NCBI GenBank assembly: GCA_003513765.1
Contig: DONT01000006.1
Coordinates: 1-50,198 of the forward strand
Reading direction: 5' to 3'
Length of the DNA stretch: 50,198 nt
Source: Jeotgalicoccus sp.
GTDB lineage: Bacteria; Bacillota; Bacilli; Staphylococcales; Salinicoccaceae
Shown here in pieces: positions 6,397-15,703 of the stretch (positions are counted from its first letter, which is position 1; every line of letters starts with the position of its first letter). The notes under the pieces are model-generated. The model made no database searches and was not told where the DNA came from. It saw only the letters and a list, made by a program, of their open reading frames with translations. Position numbers and translations under genes: made by a program.

Positions 6397-8841
6397 ATGC
6401 TATTTGGTAAATTAACAGAGCGTGCCCAGAAAGTACTGGCGTATGCACAAGAAGAAGCAATCACACTAAAAAACTCTAACATTGGTACAGAACATCTGCT
6501 GCTCGGTTTAGTCAAAGAGCGGGAAGGTATCGCAGCAAAAGTGCTCGCATCATTTAATATTGATGAAGAGCGGGTCAATGAAGAAGTTCATAATTTAATC
6601 AATACCGGCACTGAAAAAGCCTCATCTATACACTACACACCCCGTGCTAAAAAAGTCATCGAACTGTCGATGGATGAAGCGCGTAAACTGCATCACAATT
6701 TTGTCGGCACAGAACATCTGCTGCTCGGCTTAATCCGCGAAAGCGAAGGTGTAGCAGCACGTGTGCTGGCGAATTTAGATCTAAATATTACAAAAGCACG
6801 TGCAGCTGTAATTAAAATGCTCGGGAACCCAGAATCATTCCAGTCTCACGGCAGTGTCGAGAGAGATACCAATACGCCGACATTAGATTCTCTGGCACGT
6901 GATTTAACGCAAATCGCAAGAGAAGATCTTCTTGATCCGGTTATTGGACGCTCAGACGAAATTACGCGTGTGGTTGAAATACTGAGCCGCAGAACGAAGA
7001 ACAATCCGGTCTTAATCGGTGAACCGGGTGTAGGTAAAACTGCGATCGCAGAAGGGCTTGCACAAGCAATTATCGAGAACGAAGTACCTGAGAACTTAAA
7101 AAACAAACGTGTCATGTCACTCGATATGGGGACGGTTGTTGCAGGAACTAAATACCGCGGTGAATTTGAAGAACGCATGAAAAAAGTAATGGATGAAATT
7201 CATAAAGCGGGCAACGTCGTGCTCTTTATCGATGAACTTCATACGCTTATCGGTGCCGGCGGCGCAGAAGGTGCAATCGATGCATCAAATATTTTAAAAC
7301 CTGCACTGGCACGCGGCGAATTGCAATGCATCGGTGCGACAACGCTCGATGAGTACCGCAAGCACATTGAAAAAGACGCAGCACTCGAGCGCCGTTTCCA
7401 GCCGGTTATGGTCGATGAGCCAAACGCTGAAGATGCACTCCTTATCTTAAAAGGGCTGCGCGACCGTTATGAAGCGCATCATCGTCTGACGATTACAGAT
7501 GAGGCGCTTGAATCAGCGGTACGTATGAGTGACCGTTATATTCAGGATCGTTTCCTGCCGGATAAAGCAATCGATTTAATTGATGAAGCATCGTCTAAAG
7601 TCAGATTGAGAAGCTATGCAGCACCGCCTGACTTAAAAAAACTCGAAGCAGAACTTGAAAATGCGAAAAAAGAAAAAGATGCAGCAGTACAGAGCCAGGA
7701 ATTTGAAGCGGCAGCGAATTTCCGTGATCAGCAAACGAAAATTGAACGTCAGGTGAAAGAGTGCGAAGAGAACTGGAAGAAAGAACAGGGAGACTCATCA
7801 CAATCAGTAACACCGGCGGATATTGAAATGGTCGTTGCAATGATTACAGGTATTCCTCTCACTAAAATTGCAGAAGATGAATCTGACAGACTGTTAAATC
7901 TTGAATCGATTCTGCACGAACGTGTTATCGGTCAAAACGATGCAGTTACATCGATTTCAAAAGCTGTAAGACGTGCACGTGCGGGACTTAAAAATCCTAA
8001 ACGTCCAATTGGCAGCTTTATCTTCCTCGGACCGACAGGCGTCGGGAAGACGGAACTTGCGAGAGCACTCAGCGAAACGATGTTTGGTGAGGAAGATGCA
8101 ATGATCCGTGTAGATATGAGTGAATATATGGAAAAACATTCCGTATCACGTCTTGTCGGTTCACCTCCGGGCTATGTCGGCTATGATGACGGCGGTCAGC
8201 TGACTGAGAAAGTAAGAAGAAAACCTTATTCATTAGTACTGTTTGATGAAATAGAGAAAGCGCATCCCGATGTTTTCAACCTGCTGCTGCAGGTGCTGGA
8301 TGACGGCCGCTTAACGGACTCGAACGGACGGACAGTCGATTTCCGCAATACGATTATCGTGATGACATCGAACGTGGGTGCACGTGAACTTCAGGATCAG
8401 AGATTCGTCGGCTTCGGCGGGCCGGCTGAAGATAATTACGAAAATGTGCGCAGCACAATGATGAAAGAACTTAAGAATTCTTTCAGACCTGAATTTATTA
8501 ACCGTGTGGATGATATTATCGTGTTCCATAAATTAGAAAAAGAACACCTTAAAGAAATTGTCAGCTTAATGATTGATCAGCTGCGTGAACGTCTGACAGA
8601 TCAGAACATTCACATTGAAGTGACTGAAAAAGCGACTGAACGTATCGCAGAAGAAGGTTACGATCCAGAATACGGAGCGAGACCTTTAGCGAGAAGCATT
8701 CAGAAAAATATTGAGGATACTCTCAGTGAATCACTGCTTAGCGGAGAAAGCTTTGAGAACAAGCTTGTCACAGTTGATTACAAAAAAGATAAGTTCACGG
8801 TCAAAACAAAAGACAAAGTAAAAGACACAGTAGAACAATAA
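6397..8841 (+). CDS. clpC: AAA+ unfoldase ClpC
   Basis: 814 residues, the usual ClpC size. Two Clp-N repeats (about 1-140) bind McsB/MecA-type adaptors. The D1 AAA+ module has Walker A GEPGVGKT (208-215), a UVR-like middle domain lies near 415-455, and the D2 module has GPTGVGKT (545-552). The VGF loop at 671-673 is the ClpP-docking tripeptide, so it works with ClpP to degrade arginine-phosphorylated and other substrates in the cytoplasm. GGGAGGG precedes the ATG. It is the last gene of the CtsR operon, closed by a strong bidirectional terminator. Confidence 0.97.
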   Translation: MLFGKLTERAQKVLAYAQEEAITLKNSNIGTEHLLLGLVKEREGIAAKVLASFNIDEERVNEEVHNLINTGTEKASSIHYTPRAKKVIELSMDEARKLHHNFVGTEHLLLGLIRESEGVAARVLANLDLNITKARAAVIKMLGNPESFQSHGSVERDTNTPTLDSLARDLTQIAREDLLDPVIGRSDEITRVVEILSRRTKNNPVLIGEPGVGKTAIAEGLAQAIIENEVPENLKNKRVMSLDMGTVVAGTKYRGEFEERMKKVMDEIHKAGNVVLFIDELHTLIGAGGAEGAIDASNILKPALARGELQCIGATTLDEYRKHIEKDAALERRFQPVMVDEPNAEDALLILKGLRDRYEAHHRLTITDEALESAVRMSDRYIQDRFLPDKAIDLIDEASSKVRLRSYAAPPDLKKLEAELENAKKEKDAAVQSQEFEAAANFRDQQTKIERQVKECEENWKKEQGDSSQSVTPADIEMVVAMITGIPLTKIAEDESDRLLNLESILHERVIGQNDAVTSISKAVRRARAGLKNPKRPIGSFIFLGPTGVGKTELARALSETMFGEEDAMIRVDMSEYMEKHSVSRLVGSPPGYVGYDDGGQLTEKVRRKPYSLVLFDEIEKAHPDVFNLLLQVLDDGRLTDSNGRTVDFRNTIIVMTSNVGARELQDQRFVGFGGPAEDNYENVRSTMMKELKNSFRPEFINRVDDIIVFHKLEKEHLKEIVSLMIDQLRERLTDQNIHIEVTEKATERIAEEGYDPEYGARPLARSIQKNIEDTLSESLLSGESFENKLVTVDYKKDKFTVKTKDKVKDTVEQ

Positions 8842-8844
8842 TGA

Positions 8845-8887
8845 AAAACCCCAATCTCTCAAACTTAATTGAGGATTGGGGTTTTAC
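8845..8887. terminator. Bidirectional terminator between clpC and trpE
   Basis: AAAACCCCAATC with its complement GATTGGGGTTTT and extra pairing next to the loop form a long stem. A T-run follows on the plus strand and A-rich sequence precedes it, so it can stop transcription from both convergent genes. Confidence 0.88.
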
Positions 8888-8897
8888 TTACATAAAT

Positions 8898-10382
8898 TTA
8901 AGGGTGAAAAACTTCTTCCGCGAGATTAATTGCGTTGAACAGGGCGCTCGCTTTGTTAACAGTTTCCTGATACTCATTTTCAGGTGTAGAGTCGGCTACG
9001 ACACCGGCGCCGGCCTGCACACTGACAGTACTGCCTTCAAGAATCATTGTCCGTATCGTAATACACGAGTCCATATTACCGTCGAAACCGTAATACAGAA
9101 TACATCCGCCGTACAGACCGCGATTGTCGGGCTCAAGCTCACGGATGATTTCCATGGCGCGTGTTTTTGGTGCGCCGGTAAGCGTGCCGGCGGGGAATGA
9201 ATTGAAAAATGCTTCAATCGGTGACACATCTTCCCTGAGTGTGCCGTTAACGATACTGATGATATGCATTACTTCTGCGAATCTGCCAATCGTCATATAA
9301 CGGCTGACTTCGACGCTGTCCGGGACCGAGACTTTACGAAATTCATCCAGTGCCAGTTCGACAAGCATTTTGTGCTCGGCAACTTCTTTTTTGTCATTGA
9401 GCAGTTCATGTGCGATTGCTTCGTCTTCTTTTGGCGTCTGTCCGCGTCTTCTCGTGCCGGCAATCGGATGAATTTCAAGTTTGTTATCTTTAACCTGCAG
9501 CTGGCGTTCGGGAGAACTGCCGATCAGCTCTGCATCAGAAAAGTTTAAATAGAACATATAGGGTGACGGATTGACATTTCTTAAAATCCGGTACAATTCG
9601 AATCCGGAGCACTGCGTCACCGTATCAAAACGCTGTGAAAGTACAGTCTGTTCTATTTCACCGCGGCTGATATGATTTTTTATTACATCGACATCGCGTT
9701 TGAAATCAGCTTCTTTGTAGTTGCTTGTAAATGTCAGCTTGGAATTTTCGGCTTTTTTTCTTGAGAGCATTAAATCCTCGAGCTGAATATTGCTCTGCAG
9801 CTGTTTTTTAAGTGAATGAATACGTGTTTTCAAAGTATTATATGTATCTTTAACACTTTCAAAACGTTCTGGATTTTCAAACGAGATGATGGAAGTCTGC
9901 TGCTTTCGGTGATTGTAGGCGATCAGTGTACGTGTGAAAACGAATCGGTAATTGCCAGGCTGACTGTCGTCACGCGGCTTGATACCGGCAAGATCCTGCA
10001 CAGCTTCATAATTTACATAGCCGACAGCACCGCCTTTAAACGGCAGGTCAATACTCTCAGTGTAGGCGCCGACATAATTCTCTGCATAATCGAGTGCTTC
10101 TTTCAGCGAGCTGAATGTAAATGTTTCAGCTGTGTCGAGATCGGTCATAAGAAATTCTTCACGGGTTTCACTTTCACTTATATCGATAAAGGGATCCAGG
10201 CCGATAAATGAATAATTCGACCATTCTGATGCAGGGTCCTGACTTTCTAAAATGTAAAGCGCATCGTCTTTTAATGCATTGAACATGTGTACCGGCGTCA
10301 ATACATCGGTGTAAAAACTTTCAATCAGCGGCAAAGTCTTGTGCGACTCCGCGCTTTTGGAAAAATCGTTAAATGTCTGCAT
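8898..10382 (-). CDS. trpE: Anthranilate synthase component I (TrpE)
   Basis: 494 residues of the chorismate-binding family. The N-terminal domain keeps an LES-type tryptophan-feedback motif (ILESQDPASEWSNYSFIG, about residues 48-65). The catalytic half has LIGSSPE, HPIAGTRRRG, AEHKMLVELALDE and YGGCILYYG, all typical of TrpE rather than PabB or isochorismate synthase. It converts chorismate plus ammonia or glutamine to anthranilate, the first step to tryptophan, normally with the TrpG glutaminase. No trpG or other trp gene is adjacent; the gene is convergent with clpC and divergent from radA. AAGGAG precedes the ATG. No T-box or trp attenuator was seen in the roughly 190-nt upstream gap. A para-aminobenzoate role is less likely but possible. 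Confidence 0.86.
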   Translation of the reverse strand: MQTFNDFSKSAESHKTLPLIESFYTDVLTPVHMFNALKDDALYILESQDPASEWSNYSFIGLDPFIDISESETREEFLMTDLDTAETFTFSSLKEALDYAENYVGAYTESIDLPFKGGAVGYVNYEAVQDLAGIKPRDDSQPGNYRFVFTRTLIAYNHRKQQTSIISFENPERFESVKDTYNTLKTRIHSLKKQLQSNIQLEDLMLSRKKAENSKLTFTSNYKEADFKRDVDVIKNHISRGEIEQTVLSQRFDTVTQCSGFELYRILRNVNPSPYMFYLNFSDAELIGSSPERQLQVKDNKLEIHPIAGTRRRGQTPKEDEAIAHELLNDKKEVAEHKMLVELALDEFRKVSVPDSVEVSRYMTIGRFAEVMHIISIVNGTLREDVSPIEAFFNSFPAGTLTGAPKTRAMEIIRELEPDNRGLYGGCILYYGFDGNMDSCITIRTMILEGSTVSVQAGAGVVADSTPENEYQETVNKASALFNAINLAEEVFHP

Positions 10383-10596
10383 AGAATCTCCTTCTCTTTT
10401 TTTAAGAATATTAATTTATCTTAGAGAAGCTGCAGCAGATTTGCAACTGTGCTGATAGAATAATCAGAAAATATTTTGTGAATGAACGAACAATATTCGA
10501 TATTATCATTAATATCACAGGCATCTGCCTTTAAATCAGCTGAAATAAATAATACAATAGTAATATATAAATATAATGGGGGGAGAATGTATACGG

Positions 10597-11976
10597 ATGG
10601 CAAAAGCAAAAGTATCATTTGAATGTATGGCGTGCGGTTATGAGTCGCCGAAGTGGATGGGGAAATGTCCGAACTGCGGCGCGTGGAACCAGCTTGAAGA
10701 GAAAATTGTACATAAAGAAGCCGCGCCGGGACGCGGTACATTAGGCAAAACACCTGCCGATGACCGGCCCCGCGCAACGAAACTGACAACAGTTAAAAAT
10801 AGTGATACACCACGTACGACAACGCGCTCGGGAGAGTTTGACCGTGTGCTTGGCGGCGGTATCGTTAACGGTTCGCTTATTTTAATCGGCGGGGACCCGG
10901 GTATCGGAAAGTCGACGATTTTACTGCAGACAGCATTAATTTTAGCGGAAAACCATAAAGTGCTTTACGTTTCGGGTGAGGAATCGCTTGAACAAATTAA
11001 AATGCGTGCAGACCGTATTACAGAAAAGCCGTCGGACCTGACTGTATTTTGCGAGACGAACTTATTATATATTCACGAAGAAATTAAAAGATCGAAGCCG
11101 GACTTTTTAATTATTGATTCCATCCAGACAGTATTCCATCCGGATGTCACGAGCGCACCGGGGAGTGTCGCTCAGGTAAGAGAAAGTACGCAGTCTATTA
11201 TGAACATCGCAAAAGGCAATAATATTGCGACGTTTATCGTCGGTCACGTGACTAAAGACGGTCAGATTGCAGGGCCGAGACTGCTTGAACACATGGTAGA
11301 TACCGTGCTGTATTTCGAAGGGGACCAGCATCATTCATACCGTATTTTGCGTGCTGTAAAAAATCGTTTCGGTTCGACGAACGAAATGGGTATTTTCGAG
11401 ATGAAGGCGAAAGGTCTCGAAGAAGTATTGAATCCTTCGGAAATTTTCCTTGAAGAACGTTCGAAAAATGCACCAGGCTCGGCTATCGTTGCAACGATGG
11501 AAGGTACAAGAGCGATGCTTGTTGAAGTTCAGTCGCTCGTGACGCCGACTCACTTCCATAACCCGAGACGCATGGCGACCGGAGTGGATACAAACCGATT
11601 GTCGTTATTAATGGCAGTACTTGAAAAATCGGAAGGAATGCTGATGCAGCAGCACGATGCTTATATTAAAGTAGCGGGCGGTGTGAAGCTCGATGAACCG
11701 GCTGTCGATTTAAGCGTCATTATCAGTATCGCCTCCAGTTTCCAAAATATCGCGGTACGCGGTGAAGACTGCTTTATCGGTGAAGTGGGGCTGACCGGTG
11801 AAATCAGACGGGTAACTAAAATAGAACAGCGTCTGCAGGAAGCGGCGAAGCTCGGTTTTAAGCGCGCAATTGTACCTGCCTCCAATTTAAGCGGTGTAGA
11901 TGTACCGACAGGTATTGAAGCAATCGGCGTGAAAACATTAAGGCAGGCAATTAAATACGCGCAACATAAAGATTAG
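10597..11976 (+). CDS. radA: DNA repair ATPase RadA (Sms)
   Basis: 459 residues. An N-terminal zinc finger (C10, C13, C24, C27) precedes a RecA-like core with Walker A GGDPGIGKS (98-106) and the RadA signature KNRFG (255-259). The C-terminal part is a Lon-like substrate domain. RadA is a hexameric helicase that drives branch migration in recombination and transformation. The ATG at 10597 is chosen: GGGGGAG lies 12 nt upstream and the protein then begins MAKAK like its relatives, whereas an upstream in-frame ATG (10576) precedes that site. The next gene is yacL; the disA found here in Bacillus is absent, as in staphylococci. Confidence 0.95.
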   Translation: MAKAKVSFECMACGYESPKWMGKCPNCGAWNQLEEKIVHKEAAPGRGTLGKTPADDRPRATKLTTVKNSDTPRTTTRSGEFDRVLGGGIVNGSLILIGGDPGIGKSTILLQTALILAENHKVLYVSGEESLEQIKMRADRITEKPSDLTVFCETNLLYIHEEIKRSKPDFLIIDSIQTVFHPDVTSAPGSVAQVRESTQSIMNIAKGNNIATFIVGHVTKDGQIAGPRLLEHMVDTVLYFEGDQHHSYRILRAVKNRFGSTNEMGIFEMKAKGLEEVLNPSEIFLEERSKNAPGSAIVATMEGTRAMLVEVQSLVTPTHFHNPRRMATGVDTNRLSLLMAVLEKSEGMLMQQHDAYIKVAGGVKLDEPAVDLSVIISIASSFQNIAVRGEDCFIGEVGLTGEIRRVTKIEQRLQEAAKLGFKRAIVPASNLSGVDVPTGIEAIGVKTLRQAIKYAQHKD

Positions 11977-11990
11977 AAAGGAGGGATAAT

Positions 11991-13049
11991 ATGCTCAAGT
12001 ATTTACTGTATGTCGTTTACATATTGATTGGTATTTCGTTAGGCGTCTGGCTGTTCCCTGAACTGCAGATGATTTTGCCGTTTGAAGTGCCGAGAATATT
12101 TAACAACATACTCATAAGCGGCACGCTCGGTGTTCTGTTATTTTTCTTATTATTTGGCTGGACGCTGTCGCACGCACATAGTTTTCTGAAGAAAAGTGAG
12201 GGCTATTTGCTTTCAAGAAGCCTAATCGAAATTGTTTTTGCCACACTTGGAATGATGCTGGGACTTGTAATCGCTGTCTTAATATCTCTTTTAATCAATA
12301 CACTGGACATTCCATTAATAGGCGAAATCGTCCCGATTATTTTTGCGGTAGTGCTCGGTTATTTAGGATTTATGATTGGCCTCAGAAAATTCAGCGAAGT
12401 ACTGGATTTCTTCCCAAGAGCTTCGGGGAAAGCAAAAGCTGAAGGCAGTCATATAGCATTGAAGAAGTTTATCGACACGAGTGTAATTATCGACGGACGG
12501 ATTATTGACGTTGTGGAAACAGGCTTTTTAGAAGGTGAAATTATCATTCCGCAATTTGTACTGGATGAATTGCAGCTGATTGCAGATGCTACTGATCCCG
12601 TTAAAAGAGAAAAAGGCCAGCGCGGACTCGATATGCTGAATGCATTGCAGGAGAAAACTCCGAATGTCCGTATTGAGCCGGTAACATACGACAAACTCGA
12701 TGTAGATCAGCAGCTGATTGATATTGCTAAAAAAGAAAAAGGTGCAATATTAACGACAGATTATAATCTGAATAAAATATGCCAGCTTCATGATATTCCG
12801 GTGCTTAATGTTAACGAGTTAAGCGGAGCAATTAAAACCGTCGTCGTTCAGGGTGATGTGTTTGAACTGTTTGTTTCAAAAACAGGGAAAGAAGAAAATC
12901 AGGGTGTCGGTTATCTTGAAGACGGCACGATGGTCGTTGTCGAAAATGGGGAAAACTTAATTAATCAAATGGTACCTGTCATTGTGACAAGTGTACTGCA
13001 GACTAATTCAGGACGGATTGTCTTTGCGAAACTGGAGAAGAATAAATGA
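11991..13049 (+). CDS. Membrane-anchored PIN/TRAM-domain protein (YacL family)
   Basis: 352 residues. Four hydrophobic helices occupy about 1-140. A PIN nuclease-like domain follows (DTSVIIDGRIIDV near 163-175, with further acidic residues in the LDEL and TTDYN segments), then a C-terminal TRAM RNA-binding domain. PIN domains are Mg2+-dependent RNases; the in vivo substrate of YacL proteins is not known to me. A strong AAAGGAGGG ribosome site lies just before the ATG. The stop overlaps the ispD start (ATGA), so the two are coupled. Confidence 0.88.
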   Translation: MLKYLLYVVYILIGISLGVWLFPELQMILPFEVPRIFNNILISGTLGVLLFFLLFGWTLSHAHSFLKKSEGYLLSRSLIEIVFATLGMMLGLVIAVLISLLINTLDIPLIGEIVPIIFAVVLGYLGFMIGLRKFSEVLDFFPRASGKAKAEGSHIALKKFIDTSVIIDGRIIDVVETGFLEGEIIIPQFVLDELQLIADATDPVKREKGQRGLDMLNALQEKTPNVRIEPVTYDKLDVDQQLIDIAKKEKGAILTTDYNLNKICQLHDIPVLNVNELSGAIKTVVVQGDVFELFVSKTGKEENQGVGYLEDGTMVVVENGENLINQMVPVIVTSVLQTNSGRIVFAKLEKNK

Positions 13050-13717
13050 AATATACAGTAATTATTCCGGCTGCGGGACTCGGTTCCCGTATGGGGCTCG
13101 GATATAACAAAGTACTTCTTGAAATTGACGGAGAACCGGTCATTAAAAGAACGGTCAGGCATTTTGAAAATGATCCGGATTGTGAAGCGATTCATCTGGC
13201 GGTCAGAGCAGAAGAGATAGCTCTTATGCATGAACTCTTCGATGCTTCAAAAAAAGTAGCGGGGATTCATATTGGCGGTGCCGAACGCCAGGACAGTATA
13301 TATAATGCACTGGTCAATGTTCGTACTGCGGATTATGTTTTTGTGCATGATGGAGCGAGACCATTTCTGACTGCTGACATCCTTACGAGACTGAAGGCTA
13401 AAGTTGCTGATACTGGTGCGGTGATCTGCGGTGTAAAAACTAAAGACACTCTGAAGCGCGTTATTGACGGCAAAGTCAATGAGACGCTGGTCCGGGATGA
13501 AATCGTCGCGGTGCATACGCCGCAGGCGTTTAAGTACGATATTCTGAAAAGGGCATACGAGCATTCGAAAGAACATAATCTTGAAGTGACAGATGACTCG
13601 ATGATGGTTGAAGCGATAGGTAAAGAAGTCTATTTAGTCGAATCGACTTATGATAATATTAAAATAACGACAAGCGAAGATTTGCAGCTTGCGCATATGA
13701 TTCTTAAAGGAAAGTAG
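13046..13717 (+). CDS. ispD: 2-C-methyl-D-erythritol 4-phosphate cytidylyltransferase IspD
   Basis: 223 residues. The nucleotide-binding N-terminus PAAGLGSRMG (about 8-17) with a following Lys, the VHDGARPF segment (about 99-106) and HTPQAF are IspD hallmarks. IspD joins MEP and CTP to give CDP-ME, the third step of the non-mevalonate isoprenoid pathway in the cytoplasm. A TarI-type ribitol-phosphate cytidylyltransferase is related, but adjacency to ispF makes IspD the better call. It overlaps yacL by 4 nt and is followed after 4 nt by ispF. S. aureus has neither gene here because it uses mevalonate. Confidence 0.9.
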   Translation: MKYTVIIPAAGLGSRMGLGYNKVLLEIDGEPVIKRTVRHFENDPDCEAIHLAVRAEEIALMHELFDASKKVAGIHIGGAERQDSIYNALVNVRTADYVFVHDGARPFLTADILTRLKAKVADTGAVICGVKTKDTLKRVIDGKVNETLVRDEIVAVHTPQAFKYDILKRAYEHSKEHNLEVTDDSMMVEAIGKEVYLVESTYDNIKITTSEDLQLAHMILKGK

Positions 13718-13721
13718 TGAG

Positions 13722-14207
13722 ATGATGAGGATCGGTCACGGTTATGATGTTCATGCATTTGACGCATCCCGCCCGCTGATTTTAGGCGGTATGGAAATTC
13801 CCCACGACTTTGGGTTAAAAGGACATTCCGATGCGGATGTGCTGCTGCATACAATTACGGATTCAATATTGGGAGCACTCGCACTAGGGGATATCGGGAA
13901 GTTTTTCCCCGATACAGATGAAAAATTTAAAGATGCGGATTCCCGCGTGCTGCTGGATGAAGTAGTCTCGATGATGCATACAAAAGGTTATGAAATCGGC
14001 AATGTCGATGCAGTTGTGATTGCTGAAAGACCTAAACTAAGAGGGTATATTGACGAAATGCGTGAGAATGTAGCAGCGCTTTTGAAGACTGATATATCAA
14101 ATGTTAATATTAAAGCAACAACATCGGAAAAATTAGGATTTACAGGCAGAGAAGAAGGTATCGCGAGTGAAGCGGTCGTACTTCTTAACAAACAGGAGGC
14201 AAAATAA
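13722..14207 (+). CDS. ispF: 2-C-methyl-D-erythritol 2,4-cyclodiphosphate synthase IspF
   Basis: 161 residues, the normal IspF size. The metal site D-x-H (GYDVHAF near residue 9) and LKGHSDADVLLH (about 33-44) are intact, with the family C-terminal TSEKLGFTGREEGI. IspF forms the cyclic MEcPP from CDP-ME phosphate with CMP release, acting as a trimer. AAGGAAAG precedes the start; the second Met codon (13725) matches relatives equally well. The stop shares one base with the gltX start. IspD and IspF here strongly imply that the whole MEP pathway is present. Confidence 0.94.
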   Translation: MMRIGHGYDVHAFDASRPLILGGMEIPHDFGLKGHSDADVLLHTITDSILGALALGDIGKFFPDTDEKFKDADSRVLLDEVVSMMHTKGYEIGNVDAVVIAERPKLRGYIDEMRENVAALLKTDISNVNIKATTSEKLGFTGREEGIASEAVVLLNKQEAK

Positions 14208-15658
14208 TGACTAAAGTAAGAGTGAGATATGCACCGAGTCCAACTGGATTCCTGCACATAGGAAACGCACGCGCAGCACTGTTTAACTATTTATTCGCAC
14301 GCCATCACGGCGGAGATTTCATTATCCGCATTGAGGATACTGATAAAGCGAGACATGTAGAAGAAGGTGAAGACTCTCAGCTGAACTACTTGAAGTGGCT
14401 CGGTATCGAATGGGATGAAAGTGTAGATGTTGGAGGGAACTACGGTCCTTACCGTCAGTCGGAACGCGGAGAAATCTACGCTCCATACATTCAGAAGCTA
14501 CTGGATGATAACAAGGCCTACCGCTGCTATATGACTTCTGAAGAACTTGAAGCTGAAAGAGAAGATCAGCTGAAAAATGGTCAGACACCGATGTACGGCG
14601 GCAAACATGCAAACTTAACAGCTGAACAGGAAGAACAGTTCAAAGCTGAAGGCAGAGAGCCTGCAATTCGTCTCCGTGTGCCGAAGGATAAAACATATAC
14701 GTTCAACGACATGGTTAAAGGTGATGTCTCGTTTGACTCTAATGGATTCGGAGACTGGGTTATCGTTAAAAAAGACGGGGTGCCGACGTATAACTTTGCT
14801 GTAGTTATCGATGACCACGAAATGGAAATCACACATGTACTTCGCGGTGATGACCATATTTCAAACACACCGAAACAGATGATGGTCTATGAACACTTAG
14901 ATTTGCCGCTGCCTGAATTCGGCCACACGGCTTTAATCGTTAACGCTGAGAAGAAAAAATTATCGAAACGCGATGCTTCAATTATTCAGTTTATCGAGCA
15001 GTATGAAGAATTAGGCTACCTGCCGGATGCGATGTTTAACTTTATCGCACTCTTAGGCTGGTCTCCTGAAGGTGAAGAGGAAATCTTCACGAAAGAAGAA
15101 CTGATTGCGAACTTCGATGAGAACAGATTATCGAAAGCTTCTGCATTTTTCGATAACCAGAAATTAATGTGGATTAATAACCAGTACATGAAACAAAAAA
15201 ATTCTGAAGAGATTTTTGATATGGCACTGCCGTTCCTGCAGGAAGCAGGCAGAGTTGCTAAAGATCCTGATGAAACACAGCTTGACTGGGCGCGTAAACT
15301 GGTAGCATTGTATCAGCCGCAGATGAGCTATGCTGCAGAAATTACTGAGCTCTCAGAGCAGTTCTTTAAAGATCATGTTGAGTTTGATGCTGAAGCCGAG
15401 GAAGTGCTTGAACAGGAGCATATTTCTGAACTGATGACTGCACTTCACGAACACTTTACGACGCTTGAAGACTTTTCTCCTGAAGGAGTTAAAGCTGAAA
15501 TTAAAGCAGTGCAAAAAGCGACAGGCATTAAAGGCAAGAAATTATTTATGCCGATTCGCGTAGCGGTAACAGGCGAAACAAAAGGGCCTGAGCTGCCGGA
15601 TTCAATTTCATTAATCGGCAAAGAGACAGTTCTTGAACGTATTAAACGCTTGATCTAG
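14207..15658 (+). CDS. gltX: Glutamyl-tRNA synthetase GltX
   Basis: 483 residues, a class I synthetase. The HIGH-type motif HIGN (17-20) sits in PSPTGFLHIGNARAA and the KMSKS counterpart is KLSKR near residue 252. It charges tRNA-Glu and, as in most Firmicutes, probably also tRNA-Gln, which is then amidated by GatCAB. It begins one base inside the ispF stop (TAATG) with AGGAGG upstream. It is followed by a T-box leader that separates it from cysE. Confidence 0.96.
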   Translation: MTKVRVRYAPSPTGFLHIGNARAALFNYLFARHHGGDFIIRIEDTDKARHVEEGEDSQLNYLKWLGIEWDESVDVGGNYGPYRQSERGEIYAPYIQKLLDDNKAYRCYMTSEELEAEREDQLKNGQTPMYGGKHANLTAEQEEQFKAEGREPAIRLRVPKDKTYTFNDMVKGDVSFDSNGFGDWVIVKKDGVPTYNFAVVIDDHEMEITHVLRGDDHISNTPKQMMVYEHLDLPLPEFGHTALIVNAEKKKLSKRDASIIQFIEQYEELGYLPDAMFNFIALLGWSPEGEEEIFTKEELIANFDENRLSKASAFFDNQKLMWINNQYMKQKNSEEIFDMALPFLQEAGRVAKDPDETQLDWARKLVALYQPQMSYAAEITELSEQFFKDHVEFDAEAEEVLEQEHISELMTALHEHFTTLEDFSPEGVKAEIKAVQKATGIKGKKLFMPIRVAVTGETKGPELPDSISLIGKETVLERIKRLI

Positions 15659-15667
15659 TCTGAACTA

Positions 15668-15696
15668 TTGAAATAACGGTCAGTCTGCCGTATGAT
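15668..15696 (+). promoter_or_regulatory. Promoter of the cysE-cysS T-box transcript
   Basis: TTGAAA (15668-15673), a 17-nt spacer and TATGAT (15691-15696) place the start near 15703, exactly where T-box stem I begins. This separates the cys genes from gltX read-through as a regulated unit. Confidence 0.75.
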
Positions 15697-15703
15697 ATAA
15701 GTG

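Noticed and set aside
8841..9200. Plus-strand reading frame after clpC
   Set aside because: It is antisense to the trpE coding end, has no family resemblance, and crosses the terminator.
10487..10499. LexA-type SOS box before radA (CGAA...TTCG)
   Set aside because: The gap is five bases, whereas the Gram-positive consensus CGAAC-N4-GTTCG needs six between CGAA and TTCG, and the flanking C and G are not both present.
10421..10789. Minus-strand frame upstream of trpE overlapping radA
   Set aside because: It has no ribosome site or recognisable domain and runs antisense to the conserved RadA N-terminus.
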